Positions 50,805-60,474 of a DNA stretch of 64,000 nucleotides are shown here, piece by piece (position 1 is the first letter of the stretch; each line of letters opens with the position of its first letter). The stretch lies in contig NZ_CYPU01000072.1 of assembly GCF_001458195.1 (NCBI RefSeq), positions 1-64,000 on the forward strand, in the 5' to 3' direction. Both the position numbers and the translations under genes were made by a program. Source of the DNA: Ruegeria atlantica. Lineage in GTDB: Bacteria > Pseudomonadota > Alphaproteobacteria > Rhodobacterales > Rhodobacteraceae. Below the pieces are notes generated by a model that was not told the origin of the DNA, did not search any database, and worked only from the letters and a program-made list of their open reading frames with translations.

Positions 50805-51529
50805 TGCGTATTTGGATGACGGGACTAGCGATACTGTTGTTCGTTGGCGGAGCGCTGTTCTTTGCTCTTGGTCCTCAGCGCACTACGTCGATCACCTTGA
50901 CCTTTCATGCGAAGATGGGTGACGATCCGTTGATATTTGATGAGTTCGTGTACGATAACCCCGGCGGGTCCGGTACGTTCAGGGTTCGTGACTTTCGGTT
51001 TTACCTTAGCAACCTGACCCTCTCGCAAGATGGGGCGCTGTTTGCCGAGCCTGACAGCTATCACCTGCTCCGGTTCGACAATCCGGAAACAATCCATTCG
51101 ATCAGGCTGAACGACATTCCTCTGCGCAGCATTGAACACGTCCGTTTCATGATCGGCGTAGACCCAGAAGCCAATGGCTCGATCCAAGTGCGCGGGGATC
51201 TTGATCCCAACAGTCAAATGGCATGGAATTGGGAGGTCGGCTATAAATTCGTCGTGATGGAAGGAACGCTGCGCATTGGTGAAGAAGTCTCGCCGTTGGT
51301 CTATCACGTTGGGTTTTCGGAAAACGCGCGAGAGGTCGATATCCAGTTGCCACCGGATATCGGTTCTGATGGCAATGCCGACCTGCACGTGAACGTCGAT
51401 CTTGCAAAGCTGTTTGGCGGGCCTTCGCAAATTGATCTGCAAAAGCTCTCATCGGTCAAATTCAACCGCGAAGACGCCGCCATGCTGGCCGACAATTACG
51501 CGACCATGATGACCCCGATGTTTCGGTGA
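50804..51529 (+). CDS. MbnP-family copper-binding protein
   Basis: A 241-aa exported protein (N-terminal segment MTGLAILLFVGGALFFALG). The mature part starts with SITLTFHAKMGDDPL, where His35 is a likely copper ligand, and contains VRDFRFYLSNLTL and the family motif MAWNWEVGYKFVVMEG with Trp141 and Trp143. In characterised MbnP a conserved Trp becomes kynurenine through MbnH and a copper site forms. It is translationally coupled to the di-haem gene. No methanobactin genes are nearby, so it belongs to the wider non-methanobactin group. Confidence 0.8.
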   Translation: MRIWMTGLAILLFVGGALFFALGPQRTTSITLTFHAKMGDDPLIFDEFVYDNPGGSGTFRVRDFRFYLSNLTLSQDGALFAEPDSYHLLRFDNPETIHSIRLNDIPLRSIEHVRFMIGVDPEANGSIQVRGDLDPNSQMAWNWEVGYKFVVMEGTLRIGEEVSPLVYHVGFSENAREVDIQLPPDIGSDGNADLHVNVDLAKLFGGPSQIDLQKLSSVKFNREDAAMLADNYATMMTPMFR

Positions 51530-51549
51530 ATTCGGATCGTGCAAGCCCC

Positions 51550-52302
51550 TCAGAACCGATAGGTCGCGCCGATCAACGGGCCGGACTGGTCAAACGTGAA
51601 ATCGTTGCCGTCAATCTCGTGATCGAAAGAGATATAGCGATAACCGCCGCGGATCACCCACCTGTCGTTGATTTCATAATCCGCAGTCAGCAAGACCTGC
51701 CATGTTTCGCTGTCGCTGCTGAAGCCGCCGTAGTCAAAAAAGCCAGTGCCGGACCACCTGTCGTTGAACGCGACCCGGGCTCGGACGCCGATGACCGGGT
51801 CTGTCCAGCTTTCATCAACATTGACGGACCGGCCGGGGGCTGCTCCGGGAAGGACGGCGAAATCGGTCTGCGTCCGAAACCAGCGGAAACCGCCGACCAA
51901 GTCCACGTAGGACGTATCTGTAGTATAAGCCCGGTACCCAACATAGCCGCTGAAAAATTGCGTTGTGAGAGAGGTTTCAAGACCAGAGCTTGCCGGACCG
52001 GGCGTGTCATTGCTGAAAGAGACGTCCACATAGTTGTAGTCGGCCAACAGTGACCAGCGCCCGTTCGATGCACCAAAGACGCCCATGAAGGCCAAATCGA
52101 GATTCTTCAGCGCGTCAGAGAAACTCAGCGTTCCATCAACGGTGCCGCGGGCTGTTTCCTGCGTAACCTCCGTTTCAGGCATGAACAGGTATATTGTTGC
52201 CTCATAGGACCAATCGGACTGCTGCGCCACAGCGGCAGTTGTCATTGGAATCCAGGTCGCCACGGCCCACGCAGCGGTTGTTATTGCCCTCTTAAAGACC
52301 AT
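51550..52302 (-). CDS. Outer-membrane beta-barrel protein
   Basis: A 250-aa protein with signal peptide MVFKRAITTAAWAVATWIPM..AAVA and alternating aromatic strands (SYEATIYLFMPETEV, WSLLADYNYVDVSFSND, FSGYVGYRAYTTDTSYVDLVGGFRWFRTQ split by turns, WVIRGGYRYISFDHEI). It ends GPLIGATYRF with the terminal Phe used by the BAM assembly machine. GGAGG precedes ATG 52302. It converges with the MbnP gene and is followed upstream by the DUF3179 gene. It is probably a small porin-like or structural barrel; ligand unknown. Confidence 0.82.
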   Translation of the reverse strand: MVFKRAITTAAWAVATWIPMTTAAVAQQSDWSYEATIYLFMPETEVTQETARGTVDGTLSFSDALKNLDLAFMGVFGASNGRWSLLADYNYVDVSFSNDTPGPASSGLETSLTTQFFSGYVGYRAYTTDTSYVDLVGGFRWFRTQTDFAVLPGAAPGRSVNVDESWTDPVIGVRARVAFNDRWSGTGFFDYGGFSSDSETWQVLLTADYEINDRWVIRGGYRYISFDHEIDGNDFTFDQSGPLIGATYRF

Positions 52303-52350
52303 TTTGATCCTCCGTTTGTTCCAATTTGGCAATCTGATCTGATTGCTCAC

Positions 52351-53595
52351 TCATTCAGCGGCTTCGCCAGACTGTTGTACGCGCGCACCGACACGGTTGA
52401 TATCGGTTTCCGGAAAGAACTCGGACCAGACATGCCAGAAAACACCGGCACGCAGGGTTTCGACGCGTTGCAGTTTTCCTTGATCCGACATTCCCCAGAA
52501 ATCGCAGCGGGTGATGGGCTGGCCTTTGTCATTGTACCAAACTCCAAGGCTTTCGTATTTTGGGTCCAGACTGACAACCACGTCTCGCCCACCGACATTT
52601 GCGTTTACGATCCAGTCATTCTCGACCACGAAATCATCGGTCCAGCAGGCAGCGTCGTTGCCGATCGTGATCCCCCAGACATAGGTCTTGTTCGGTAGCC
52701 GGTTGTCCGAGCTGTCCATGTTGTCCATGACTGGCGCATCTTCCTGATGCTGGCGCGCGATCCCCCAACCAAAGGTTATCTCGGTCACCATGTCCAGCAG
52801 CCGCAAGAATGGGTTGGGCGAGGGCGTGTTCAGATACACCTCACCATCGGGAAACGCTTTTTGAAATCCGCGGAACGTCATCCGATACGTGGGCCAGGGC
52901 TGCATCTTTGCTTTGGGGCGCACAGGGCAGGCAGGTCCATCCGCGCCAGTATCGCGATCCGCCTCGCGGAATCCATAGATCTGTTGGATCGGTTCCCCGG
53001 TTTCGTTGTCCCGCAGGATCAGGTTGTTGCCATGTTGGGCCAGAACTTCAAGATCCAGTCGGTTGCCCTCAATGCGTGGGGCATAGCCTTGCCCAAGGTT
53101 GGCCATCGCGCAAAAGGTCATGACGATATCTTCGCCACCCAGCCCGTCGGCATTGCCGGCCAAATGGGGCCGCATGATTTGCGCATCGGGGTGCGCGCGG
53201 GCGTGACCTTTATTTTCGATAACGATGACCGGCGCGGTCGGGCCTATGAATTTTCGCGCCTCGGAAATGGGAAAGAAGGCCGCAGTGTTGAGTTGATTCC
53301 TCAGCCCCAGATGGACCCACACATAGGGAAAGCCATACAAAATTAAAACCAGCAGCGCCGCGACCAGCCACAGCCAGAATGGGCCGCCGCCCAGAATGAA
53401 ATGCGCAAGCGTAGCGATGGCAAATCCGCTCAACCCCACTGCGATCAGGCGGTATTCGTGCCGGATAAACCGGATCATGTTTTTGCGTTTAACCCTAAGC
53501 ACCATTTGCGAAATGTCGCCAAGATCGCGGAAATAGACGAATCCTATACCCAGCGAGACAACCAGACCCAGAGCGAAAATGATGTTACCTAACAT
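52351..53595 (-). CDS. DUF3179 family protein with N-terminal membrane segments
   Basis: A 414-aa protein. The first 90 residues hold three hydrophobic segments (IIFALGLVVSLGIGFVYF; LIAVGLSGFAIATLAHFIL; FWLWLVAALLVLILYGFPYVW). The rest matches DUF3179 by HARAHPDAQIMRPHLAGNADGLGGEDIVMTFC-like and VWGITIGNDAACWTDDF with GGRDVVVSLDPK. The usual TYCPLC motif is replaced by TFCAMAN. The family function is unknown. It shares orientation with the barrel gene and sulfatase, and 48 bases separate it from the barrel gene. Confidence 0.7.
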   Translation of the reverse strand: MLGNIIFALGLVVSLGIGFVYFRDLGDISQMVLRVKRKNMIRFIRHEYRLIAVGLSGFAIATLAHFILGGGPFWLWLVAALLVLILYGFPYVWVHLGLRNQLNTAAFFPISEARKFIGPTAPVIVIENKGHARAHPDAQIMRPHLAGNADGLGGEDIVMTFCAMANLGQGYAPRIEGNRLDLEVLAQHGNNLILRDNETGEPIQQIYGFREADRDTGADGPACPVRPKAKMQPWPTYRMTFRGFQKAFPDGEVYLNTPSPNPFLRLLDMVTEITFGWGIARQHQEDAPVMDNMDSSDNRLPNKTYVWGITIGNDAACWTDDFVVENDWIVNANVGGRDVVVSLDPKYESLGVWYNDKGQPITRCDFWGMSDQGKLQRVETLRAGVFWHVWSEFFPETDINRVGARVQQSGEAAE

Positions 53596-53658
53596 GTGGA
53601 TACCCTAAGTGTTCGAATTCAAAAGCCCCGAGGGGTTCGATGCCCGAATGGCGCTGAC

Positions 53659-55326
53659 CTACTGTTGGGGAGAGGCACCTTTGATCTTAAATGCTTCAAC
53701 CGCATGCTGCGTTTCAGGGCGAAGGTTTTCGATGCCTTCATACGGGATGCCGTACGCGGGCGATGTATCAGGGAATTTCTCTTTGCGGGCCATGTGCCTC
53801 CCCAGAATACGCACAAACTCTGCGCCGCCCCATGCGCCAACTTCGGTGGAAACCGGGTACTCTTCGCGGGTGTCACGGTAGAGGTTGTAGAAATCCGCCA
53901 GGATAGCGTTTTCGATCGACCCTGGAAAAGTCAGCTTCAGCTGATCCTTGATAATCGCCTGAGGTGTATGGATCGAATAGGCAATCACGCTATCGCGTCG
54001 GGCTTTTTGTTCGTCCTGAAACAGGATGGCGGCGGTTTGATCCACACCATCGACCAGCCGATCCCGGGGAATATGTTGGGTTGCGCCGGCAAATCGCGCC
54101 AGGGTCGTATACAAGTCAGAGACGTGCACGATACTATTTAGCATCCCGTCCGCCTCGATCATTCCGGGCCAGCGAATAAAAGCGTCAACACGAATTCCGC
54201 CTTCACTGGTATCGCCTTTCCCTCCGCGAAAGATCATTGCCGAGAAACCAGATTGTGGGGAGTATTTGGTAAAATGCCCGTTGTCGCCCATCACGACCAC
54301 AATGGTATTGTCCGCAACACCCAGCGTATCAACCTCTTCAAAAAGTTCACCCAACCATTGGTCAAGAAGTTGCATCTTGTCGACAAAAAGCCCCGCGTTG
54401 GCGCTTTCTGGTCCCAATCGTCCGGTCCGGGTGCTGTCGATTGGGATCATGGGCCAATACTGAAGGAAAAAAGGTTCCTCTCCGCCCGATAGGCGACGCA
54501 GCTCGTCCAGAGTTTTGTCTTGAAACGCCTGATTCATCTGGTCGTACTTTTCAGCCCCCCAGCGTTCGCCGGGCTCCATGCGGATCTCACGCACAGGTTT
54601 ACCGGCTTCGCCCTCAATTACTGTCAACATCGCCGCCGGATCAGGGCGGAACCAACCGTCGATAGTGTAGATTGGATCATAGTCCCCTATACCAACCGAA
54701 ACCTGTTCACGCACGCCATCATCATTGAAGATATCCAACTGGCCCTGTTGGTGAACCGCGTGCTGGGCATAGTCAAATCCCTGATTCATCGCCCAACTTT
54801 CAGCGATATCCCCCATATGCCATTTGCCTATGTGCGAGGTCGCGTAACCTGCGTCTTTCAGGACCTCGGCCAAGGTGACCTCTTGCCCAGGCAAACCAAA
54901 GCCGGAGATGTCGACCGAGGTGTTTCCCATTCCCATGCGAACAGGCAATCGCCCTGTCATCTGTGCGACACGGGTCGGAGTGCAAGAAGGTTCAGTATAC
55001 ATGCGGACCAACCGCATGGCTTCGTCTGAAAAAGCATTGATACTTGGGGTTTCGTATCCTCGCACAGCGTTAAGTTCAGGTATGCCCATGTCGCCGAAGC
55101 CGACATCGTCGATAAGAATATTGATGATGTTTGGTGCTTTCCCACCGTTAGACTCACGAAAAGCGGCAAGCGCTTCGTTTACGGCTAAGTCGTCCTGCGC
55201 CCATTGTTCTGCATGCTGTGCCTTCAGGATGTAATACTCGGCATCGTGTTGAATTGGATTTTCCTGCGCTTCAGCTGATAAGGCGGCAAAGCCCATCGAC
55301 AACACAAAAACACACTGCAATTTCAT
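53659..55326 (-). CDS. Type I arylsulfatase (exported)
   Basis: A 555-aa sulfatase with signal peptide MKLQCVFVLSMGFAALSAEA. Metal-binding Asp73-Asp74 lie in INILIDDVGFGDMG; the sulfatase signature around Cys115 (SCTPTRVAQMTGRLP, C-x-P-x-R) is the site of formylglycine conversion; HIGKWHMGD and MGDNGHF complete the active site. It would hydrolyse a sulfate ester outside the cytoplasm. The formylglycine-generating enzyme is not in this window. ATG 55326 with GGGGAGA upstream was chosen over a longer frame. It may feed sulfate to the cysteine synthase pathway. Confidence 0.9.
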   Translation of the reverse strand: MKLQCVFVLSMGFAALSAEAQENPIQHDAEYYILKAQHAEQWAQDDLAVNEALAAFRESNGGKAPNIINILIDDVGFGDMGIPELNAVRGYETPSINAFSDEAMRLVRMYTEPSCTPTRVAQMTGRLPVRMGMGNTSVDISGFGLPGQEVTLAEVLKDAGYATSHIGKWHMGDIAESWAMNQGFDYAQHAVHQQGQLDIFNDDGVREQVSVGIGDYDPIYTIDGWFRPDPAAMLTVIEGEAGKPVREIRMEPGERWGAEKYDQMNQAFQDKTLDELRRLSGGEEPFFLQYWPMIPIDSTRTGRLGPESANAGLFVDKMQLLDQWLGELFEEVDTLGVADNTIVVVMGDNGHFTKYSPQSGFSAMIFRGGKGDTSEGGIRVDAFIRWPGMIEADGMLNSIVHVSDLYTTLARFAGATQHIPRDRLVDGVDQTAAILFQDEQKARRDSVIAYSIHTPQAIIKDQLKLTFPGSIENAILADFYNLYRDTREEYPVSTEVGAWGGAEFVRILGRHMARKEKFPDTSPAYGIPYEGIENLRPETQHAVEAFKIKGASPQQ

Positions 55327-55580
55327 TCTAATCTCCCCTTCAGAATGTCGACTCCACAGCGCAGGCTGTTTGTCATATTGAAACATTATTACATTTGCCG
55401 TTGAAACGCTACGTCGCAAAAGCCGGGTGGAGGTAACCTCTCAATTTATTAGGAAAGTCCGTCACACGCGGGCCGTATGCCACGTGTCTTAGAGGCTGAC
55501 ATGAGGAACCCCAGAAGGTTGCGCAAAACCACGCGAAATATACGAGAGAAGCGGCGTGGGTGAACCGTGTGTTTCGGCAG
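55327..55580. other. Intergenic region upstream of the sulfatase gene
   Basis: A 254-base interval between the glutaminase stop and the sulfatase start on the same strand. AT-rich sequence near 55370-55400 may hold the sulfatase promoter. No gene, RNA or clear hairpin was recognised. Confidence 0.3.
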
Positions 55581-56540
55581 TCAAACACTTGGCCCGAACA
55601 CCGACCATCCGGTCGCGCGGACCAGTTCCTGAAATGCAATGCTTGCCAAATGAGAGTTGCCTTTTGCGTCCAGTCCCGGGCTCCATGCTGTGACCGCTGC
55701 GACGCCTGGAACAATACACAGGATGCCGCCGCCGACACCGCTTTTGGCGGGAAGCCCGACGCGGAATGCAAACTCGCCCGAGGCGTCATAAGATCCACAC
55801 ATCATCATCAGCGCAGTCACTCTGCGGGCGCGCTGCGCGGACAGAACGGTTGAACCGTCTGCAGGGTTCTGGCCTGCGGCGGCCAAGTAGCGGCCCGCAA
55901 CCGCCAACTGACGACACGACATGGCGATGCTGCATTGGCGGAAATACAGCGACAGAACGTCTTCGACCGGCGCTTTTAGGTTTCCCTCGGCTTTCATGAA
56001 ATGCGCAAGTGCCCTGTTTCTGGACCCTGTCCGCATCTCGGAGTCTGCAACGGCTTCATCCACTTGAATGGACGCATCCTCTGCGAGCGTCCGGCAAAGG
56101 TTCAGTACATCGTTGACCGCCTCATCAGAGCTTCGGTCTTCTAGCAGAACGTCGGCCACGACGATGGCGCCGGGGTTAATAAACGGGTTTCTGGGAATTC
56201 CACGTTCATGTTCGAGCTGGACGATTGAATTAAACGGATCGCCCGAAGGTTCGCGCCCCACACGTTGCCAAAGGGTCGCGCCCACATGTTGCAGGGCCTC
56301 TGTCAGCGAAAAAACCTTGGAAATGCTTTGAATGGAAAACAGCGTGTCCGCATTTCCGGCCGAAACAGGCGCGCCGTCAATGGGTGCGACAGCGATGCCG
56401 AACTGGTTCAGGTCAACGCTGGCAAGTTCGGGAATATATTGGGCGACCTTCCCGCGTTCCGACATGCCGGCAACGCGATCGGCGATGTCATCCAAAATGA
56501 CCTGCAACTCACCGGTTTCAATCACGCTGGGTCTCGGCAT
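55581..56540 (-). CDS. glsA: Glutaminase
   Basis: A 319-aa serine-dependent beta-lactamase-like glutaminase that hydrolyses glutamine to glutamate and ammonia. The signature [12 protein letters not shown] carries the catalytic Ser-x-x-Lys (S-I-S-K). Other family segments are [32 protein letters not shown] and [20 protein letters not shown] 56540 with GGAGG upstream lies inside the 3' end of the alanine symporter gene (23-base overlap), so both are co-transcribed. Pairing with an amino-acid:sodium symporter suggests uptake and deamidation of glutamine or a similar amide. Confidence 0.93.
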   Translation of the reverse strand: MPRPSVIETGELQVILDDIADRVAGMSERGKVAQYIPELASVDLNQFGIAVAPIDGAPVSAGNADTLFSIQSISKVFSLTEALQHVGATLWQRVGREPSGDPFNSIVQLEHERGIPRNPFINPGAIVVADVLLEDRSSDEAVNDVLNLCRTLAEDASIQVDEAVADSEMRTGSRNRALAHFMKAEGNLKAPVEDVLSLYFRQCSIAMSCRQLAVAGRYLAAAGQNPADGSTVLSAQRARRVTALMMMCGSYDASGEFAFRVGLPAKSGVGGGILCIVPGVAAVTAWSPGLDAKGNSHLASIAFQELVRATGWSVFGPSV

Positions 56541-57957
56541 ATGCCTCCTCCGTCCAGACTGAGTGATCCACGCCTTTGTCAAATTCAGGGAATTTGCTTG
56601 CCACAAAGCGGGGCTCAAGATTCTGTCTGCGCTGTGTGAAATAGTCCAAGGTCAGTTTGTACACCGTGCCCGACAGCAGCACGATGGCGACCAGGTTGAT
56701 GGTTGCCATTACGCCCATGGCTGCATCTGCAAAATTGAACACTGTGCTGACCGCTTGCACCGCGCCCCAGACGACCATGGCAAGACAACCCAGGCGCAAG
56801 ATGTAGATAGGCACTTTGCCTTCCAACTTCAGAAACGTCATGGCGTTTTCTGCGTATGAGTAATTGCCCAATATCGACGTAAAGCCAAAAAACACGATTG
56901 CGATTGCGATAAAATGGCGGCCGATCTCACCCAGATGGACCGCTGCCGCATCCTGAGTTAACCGCATACCGGTGGCTCCGTCCGGTTCGATGGCGCCAGA
57001 CAGCAGGATCAGCAATGCGGTCGCGGTGGCGACCAATATTGTATCCACGAAACAGCCAAACGCCTGGACCAAACCCTGGCTCGAAGGATGATGCGGAGCA
57101 GGCGTGGCAACGGCCGCGATATTGGGGGCCGAGCCCATGCCAGCTTCGTTTGAAAACAACCCGCGCTTGATACCATTGAGCGCTGCTGCCATCACGCCAC
57201 CTGTGACGCCGCCTGCGGCTTCCTGAAGGCCAAAGGCTCCTGCAACGATAGACCACAGCATTGCAGGCACCTGTGGCAGGTTCAGGACAACGACAACACA
57301 GGCCAGCAACAGGTAAAGCCCGGCCATGAGCGGCACGACGATTTCGGCAAAGCGCGCAATGGTTCGGATGCCGCCAAAGATGACCACAGCAGCGGCAGCC
57401 GCCAGCGCCAGACCAGCAATCAATTTGTTCAACCCAAACGCGCCTTCGAACGCCTCAGCGATTGAGTTGGATTGGACGGCGACAAAAACCAGGCCGAAAC
57501 TGACGATCAGGCAGATCGAAAAGATCACCCCGGCCCAGGGCGCGTTCAGGGCATTGGCCATGTAAAAAGCAGGACCGCCACGGAACCGCCCGTTCGAAGA
57601 CGTGACCTTGTAAAGTTGCGCCAGTGTGCTTTCGGAATAAGCCGTGGCCATCCCGACCAAGGCTACGATCCACATCCAGAAAATTGCGCCGGGGCCACCC
57701 AGGGTCAAAGCCACGGCGACACCGGCCAGGTTTCCGGTGCCAACGCGTGACGCCAGACTAACGGTCAGTGCCTGAAACGGTGTAATTCCGCGTTTGTCAG
57801 TGGATTTGGACGAGGTAAGGACGCGGATCATCTCGCCGAAATGTAGAAACTGCAGCGCACCCAGACGAATGGTGAAAAATATGCCGACGCCGAGCAACCC
57901 GTAGATCAGGACGTAGTTCCAAAGAATAGAGTTAATGCCGTTAACAATTGCTTCCAT
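56518..57957 (-). CDS. Alanine/glycine:cation symporter (AGCS family)
   Basis: A 479-aa membrane protein with about 10-11 hydrophobic segments. AGCS signatures are [48 protein letters not shown] and [17 protein letters not shown]. It imports small neutral amino acids with sodium. The glutaminase gene overlaps its end, which suggests that glutamine could be among its substrates. ATG 57957 is the natural start. Confidence 0.92.
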   Translation of the reverse strand: MEAIVNGINSILWNYVLIYGLLGVGIFFTIRLGALQFLHFGEMIRVLTSSKSTDKRGITPFQALTVSLASRVGTGNLAGVAVALTLGGPGAIFWMWIVALVGMATAYSESTLAQLYKVTSSNGRFRGGPAFYMANALNAPWAGVIFSICLIVSFGLVFVAVQSNSIAEAFEGAFGLNKLIAGLALAAAAAVVIFGGIRTIARFAEIVVPLMAGLYLLLACVVVVLNLPQVPAMLWSIVAGAFGLQEAAGGVTGGVMAAALNGIKRGLFSNEAGMGSAPNIAAVATPAPHHPSSQGLVQAFGCFVDTILVATATALLILLSGAIEPDGATGMRLTQDAAAVHLGEIGRHFIAIAIVFFGFTSILGNYSYAENAMTFLKLEGKVPIYILRLGCLAMVVWGAVQAVSTVFNFADAAMGVMATINLVAIVLLSGTVYKLTLDYFTQRRQNLEPRFVASKFPEFDKGVDHSVWTEEAYAETQRD

Positions 57958-58189
57958 CGTCCGCCTCCTGAGAACTTAGACCGTTCGAAAAAGCAGCTAA
58001 AATACGATGCTTATTCGGCCATCATGCACGAAGGGAGGGTTGTCGAGTCAAGCTTCAAACCCGAAAATCGGCGAAACGTCCCGACATATACAATTGATTT
58101 AACGATGAGAATTCATTCGGATGACGTCTTTTTGCGCGGCTTCAACTACAGACTGACCTGCGTGTTCCGAAGGTTGTGAGCGCGCTGCG
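57958..58189. other. Intergenic region between the symporter and cysK terminator
   Basis: Together with 58190-58261 this forms a roughly 300-base gap. It should contain the symporter promoter on the minus strand. No gene or RNA was recognised in it. Confidence 0.3.
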
Positions 58190-58224
58190 AAAAGCGCATT
58201 CGGGGCGCAGGCAGTCCCGAATGC
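58190..58224 (-). terminator. Intrinsic terminator of cysK
   Basis: Read on the minus strand, GCATTCGGG (58224-58216) pairs perfectly with CCCGAATGC (58204-58196) over an 11-base loop and is followed by GCTTTTC. The position, 38 bases behind the cysK stop, fits a terminator. Confidence 0.7.
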
Positions 58225-58261
58225 CATAGTCATAGAAGCGTCCAGATGAAGTGTGCTTTGC

Positions 58262-59338
58262 CTATTCAGCGGCCATCTGTGCCGAAGGTGTCGACATCGA
58301 AATCACGCGCTCGTCTTCGGTCATGTCTTCTTCGATCCCGTCAAAAAGAGGTGTGGAGAGATAGCGCTCGCCCGTGTCTGGCAACATCACCAGAAAAACG
58401 GATCCCTGTGGCGCTTGCTCGGTCACTTTCATAGCAACAGCAAGCGTCGAGCCACCAGATATTCCCGTAAAAATCCCTTCTTCCGACGCCAGCCGTCTGG
58501 ACCATTCAATCCCCTCGGTACCGGGGACAGGGATCAATTCATCATAGTAATCCTTGTCGATCGCCTCTTGCAGAACCCATGGGATAAAGTCTGGGGTCCA
58601 GCCCTGAATGGGGTGAGGTTCAAAATTCGGATGGCTTTCCGTGGGTTGGTGGCCCTCGTTGCGGGTGTTTGTATAACCCGATGACACAATCGCCGCGTTG
58701 GCGGGTTCTGTTAGGATGATTTTCGTGCCGGGGCGCTCTGCGCGAAGAACGCGTGCGACACCGGAAACGGTCCCGCCGGTGCCATAGCCGGTGACCCAGT
58801 AATCCAGCCGCTCACCTTCGAAATCTGCCATGATTTCTCGAGCAGTGGTGTTCTCGTGAATATCGGCATTTGCCGACGTCTCGAACTGGCTGGCCAGAAA
58901 CCATCCATTCTGTTCGGCCAGTTCCTTGGCTTTGACATACATGCCAAAGCCCTTTTGCGCGCGCGGCGTCAGCACGACCTTCGCCCCCAGAAAGCGCATC
59001 AGCTTGCGGCGTTCTACCGAGAAGCTGTCGGCCATGGTCAACACCAGAGGATACCCTTTGGCAGCACACACCATCGCAAGGCCGATCCCAGTGTTGCCTG
59101 ATGTGGCCTCGACCACGGTCTGGCCGGGTTTCAGCCGCCCGTCACGTTCCGCCGCCTCGATAATGTTCAGCGCCAAACGATCCTTGACCGAAGCTGCAGG
59201 ATTGAAAGCCTCGAATTTCACATAGACCGTCACATGCGACGGCGCGATCTTGTTGATCCGAATGCAGGGCGTGTCACCTACGGTATCGAGAACACTGTCA
59301 TAAAGCCGTTTGCGTCCCTCAGTCTGCCGAATTCCCAT
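58262..59338 (-). CDS. cysK: Cysteine synthase (O-acetylserine sulfhydrylase) family protein
   Basis: A 358-aa PLP-dependent enzyme. The PLP lysine lies in NPAASVKDRLALN, the phosphate loop is GTGGTVSG, and the substrate loop is EATSGNTGIGLAM. It forms L-cysteine from O-acetylserine and sulfide. Compared with E. coli CysK (about 320 aa) it has a longer C-terminus (about 35 extra residues after the TGERYLSTPLFDGI motif), a form common in Rhodobacteraceae. It is monocistronic with its own terminator. Confidence 0.9.
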   Translation of the reverse strand: MGIRQTEGRKRLYDSVLDTVGDTPCIRINKIAPSHVTVYVKFEAFNPAASVKDRLALNIIEAAERDGRLKPGQTVVEATSGNTGIGLAMVCAAKGYPLVLTMADSFSVERRKLMRFLGAKVVLTPRAQKGFGMYVKAKELAEQNGWFLASQFETSANADIHENTTAREIMADFEGERLDYWVTGYGTGGTVSGVARVLRAERPGTKIILTEPANAAIVSSGYTNTRNEGHQPTESHPNFEPHPIQGWTPDFIPWVLQEAIDKDYYDELIPVPGTEGIEWSRRLASEEGIFTGISGGSTLAVAMKVTEQAPQGSVFLVMLPDTGERYLSTPLFDGIEEDMTEDERVISMSTPSAQMAAE

Positions 59339-59404
59339 GGCAATATCCCTCTCTTGGTTGGAAAAATCCGTGCCAGTTTATACCAAGTTCGCTGCTTCGG
59401 CGCT

Positions 59405-60466
59405 TTAAACATTTGTCTTGGGAATGAGCGGCGGGGTCACACGCTGGACCGTCAGTTCAGGATGCCCATAGGCTTCGGGATATGCCATGGGAACAAACGG
59501 GCCTGCGGGAATAACACCATTCCAGCTTCGGCCGAAGTACCCTTGCCGACAGTGATCCAGTGAACTGCTGTTCGCCACCCCGGGCAGGTCATGGACGCGA
59601 CAAAGCCAGCGCCAGAGATGCGGGTAGTCAAGGATCTTGGCGCCGTTCAGCTTCATTCGCACGTAGTAAACAGGGTCGTGGCGGTAGAGCGTCGGGAAAA
59701 GGCGCAGATCGACTTCTGTAAATCGCTCCCCGGTTAGAAAAGGTCTGCCATCGCTGGCCAAGCGATCTTCCAACTGCGCCAATGTCTTGAAGTAAGTCCC
59801 GAAACTGGTGGCATAGACGTTTTGATCAGACGAGAACCCGGCCTTGTATGCCCCGTTGTTGATGGCGACGTAGATTTGAACGTTCAGTTCGTCAATTTCA
59901 GCCCGGATCGCAGGATCATCCGGGTAGAGGTTGGGCCGGTTGGCTTCATTGCAGTAGCTGCCCAGCAGCGCCGCATTGCCATTCAGCATTCGAATGATCT
60001 CGGCGCTTTCATTGTTCACGATACGGCCGGCTATTTTGTCATACAGGATCGGAACTGAACGTTCTTCTGAGCCTTCAGCCCGGTAGATTTCGCGAACCAA
60101 CCTGAAACCTTGTCCCGTTGCGGTTTCCAGGGTGCATTCAGGCAACGTCGCCCCAGTTGCCGAAGCAACAAGCTCGGGGGCGAACTGCCAGTTGTTCGGA
60201 CCCTCTGGGTCGTTTTCTGTGGTGCGATTGGGAAAGGCCACATCCATCGAAATGCTGTCCTGCAAACCCAACACATTGCGCGCCAGCGTCACCCGATGAC
60301 ACCATGGGCAATTCAGCGCAACAAACAGGTGATAGCGCCCTGGTTCAGCCGGGAACTCTGGATCGCCGATAGCATGTCGGAATCCACTGACGCCGCGCAC
60401 GAACTCTCCTCGTGCGCGGCGTTCTGAGGCATGGGTCTGATCTTCCTGTTTGGAATGGTCGGTCAT
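59405..60466 (-). CDS. Glutathione S-transferase family protein, glutathionyl-hydroquinone reductase-like (YqjG/ECM4)
   Basis: A 353-aa omega-type GST. Catalytic CPWC lies in LFVALNCPWCHRVTLARN, and the C-terminal domain has INNGAYKAGFSSDQNVYA, LTGERFTEVDLRLFPTLYRHDPVYYV and YPHLWRWLCRVHDLPGV, all signatures of glutathionyl-hydroquinone reductases. These enzymes reduce glutathionyl-(hydro)quinones using the thiol of the first Cys. The gene follows a hemerythrin fragment on the same strand with an 8-base gap. Confidence 0.9.
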   Translation of the reverse strand: MTDHSKQEDQTHASERRARGEFVRGVSGFRHAIGDPEFPAEPGRYHLFVALNCPWCHRVTLARNVLGLQDSISMDVAFPNRTTENDPEGPNNWQFAPELVASATGATLPECTLETATGQGFRLVREIYRAEGSEERSVPILYDKIAGRIVNNESAEIIRMLNGNAALLGSYCNEANRPNLYPDDPAIRAEIDELNVQIYVAINNGAYKAGFSSDQNVYATSFGTYFKTLAQLEDRLASDGRPFLTGERFTEVDLRLFPTLYRHDPVYYVRMKLNGAKILDYPHLWRWLCRVHDLPGVANSSSLDHCRQGYFGRSWNGVIPAGPFVPMAYPEAYGHPELTVQRVTPPLIPKTNV

Positions 60467-60474
60467 GCGTGGCC

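Noticed and set aside
53596-54141. Plus-strand 181-codon frame opposite the sulfatase
   Set aside because: Antisense to a sulfatase with all catalytic motifs; no independent evidence of coding.
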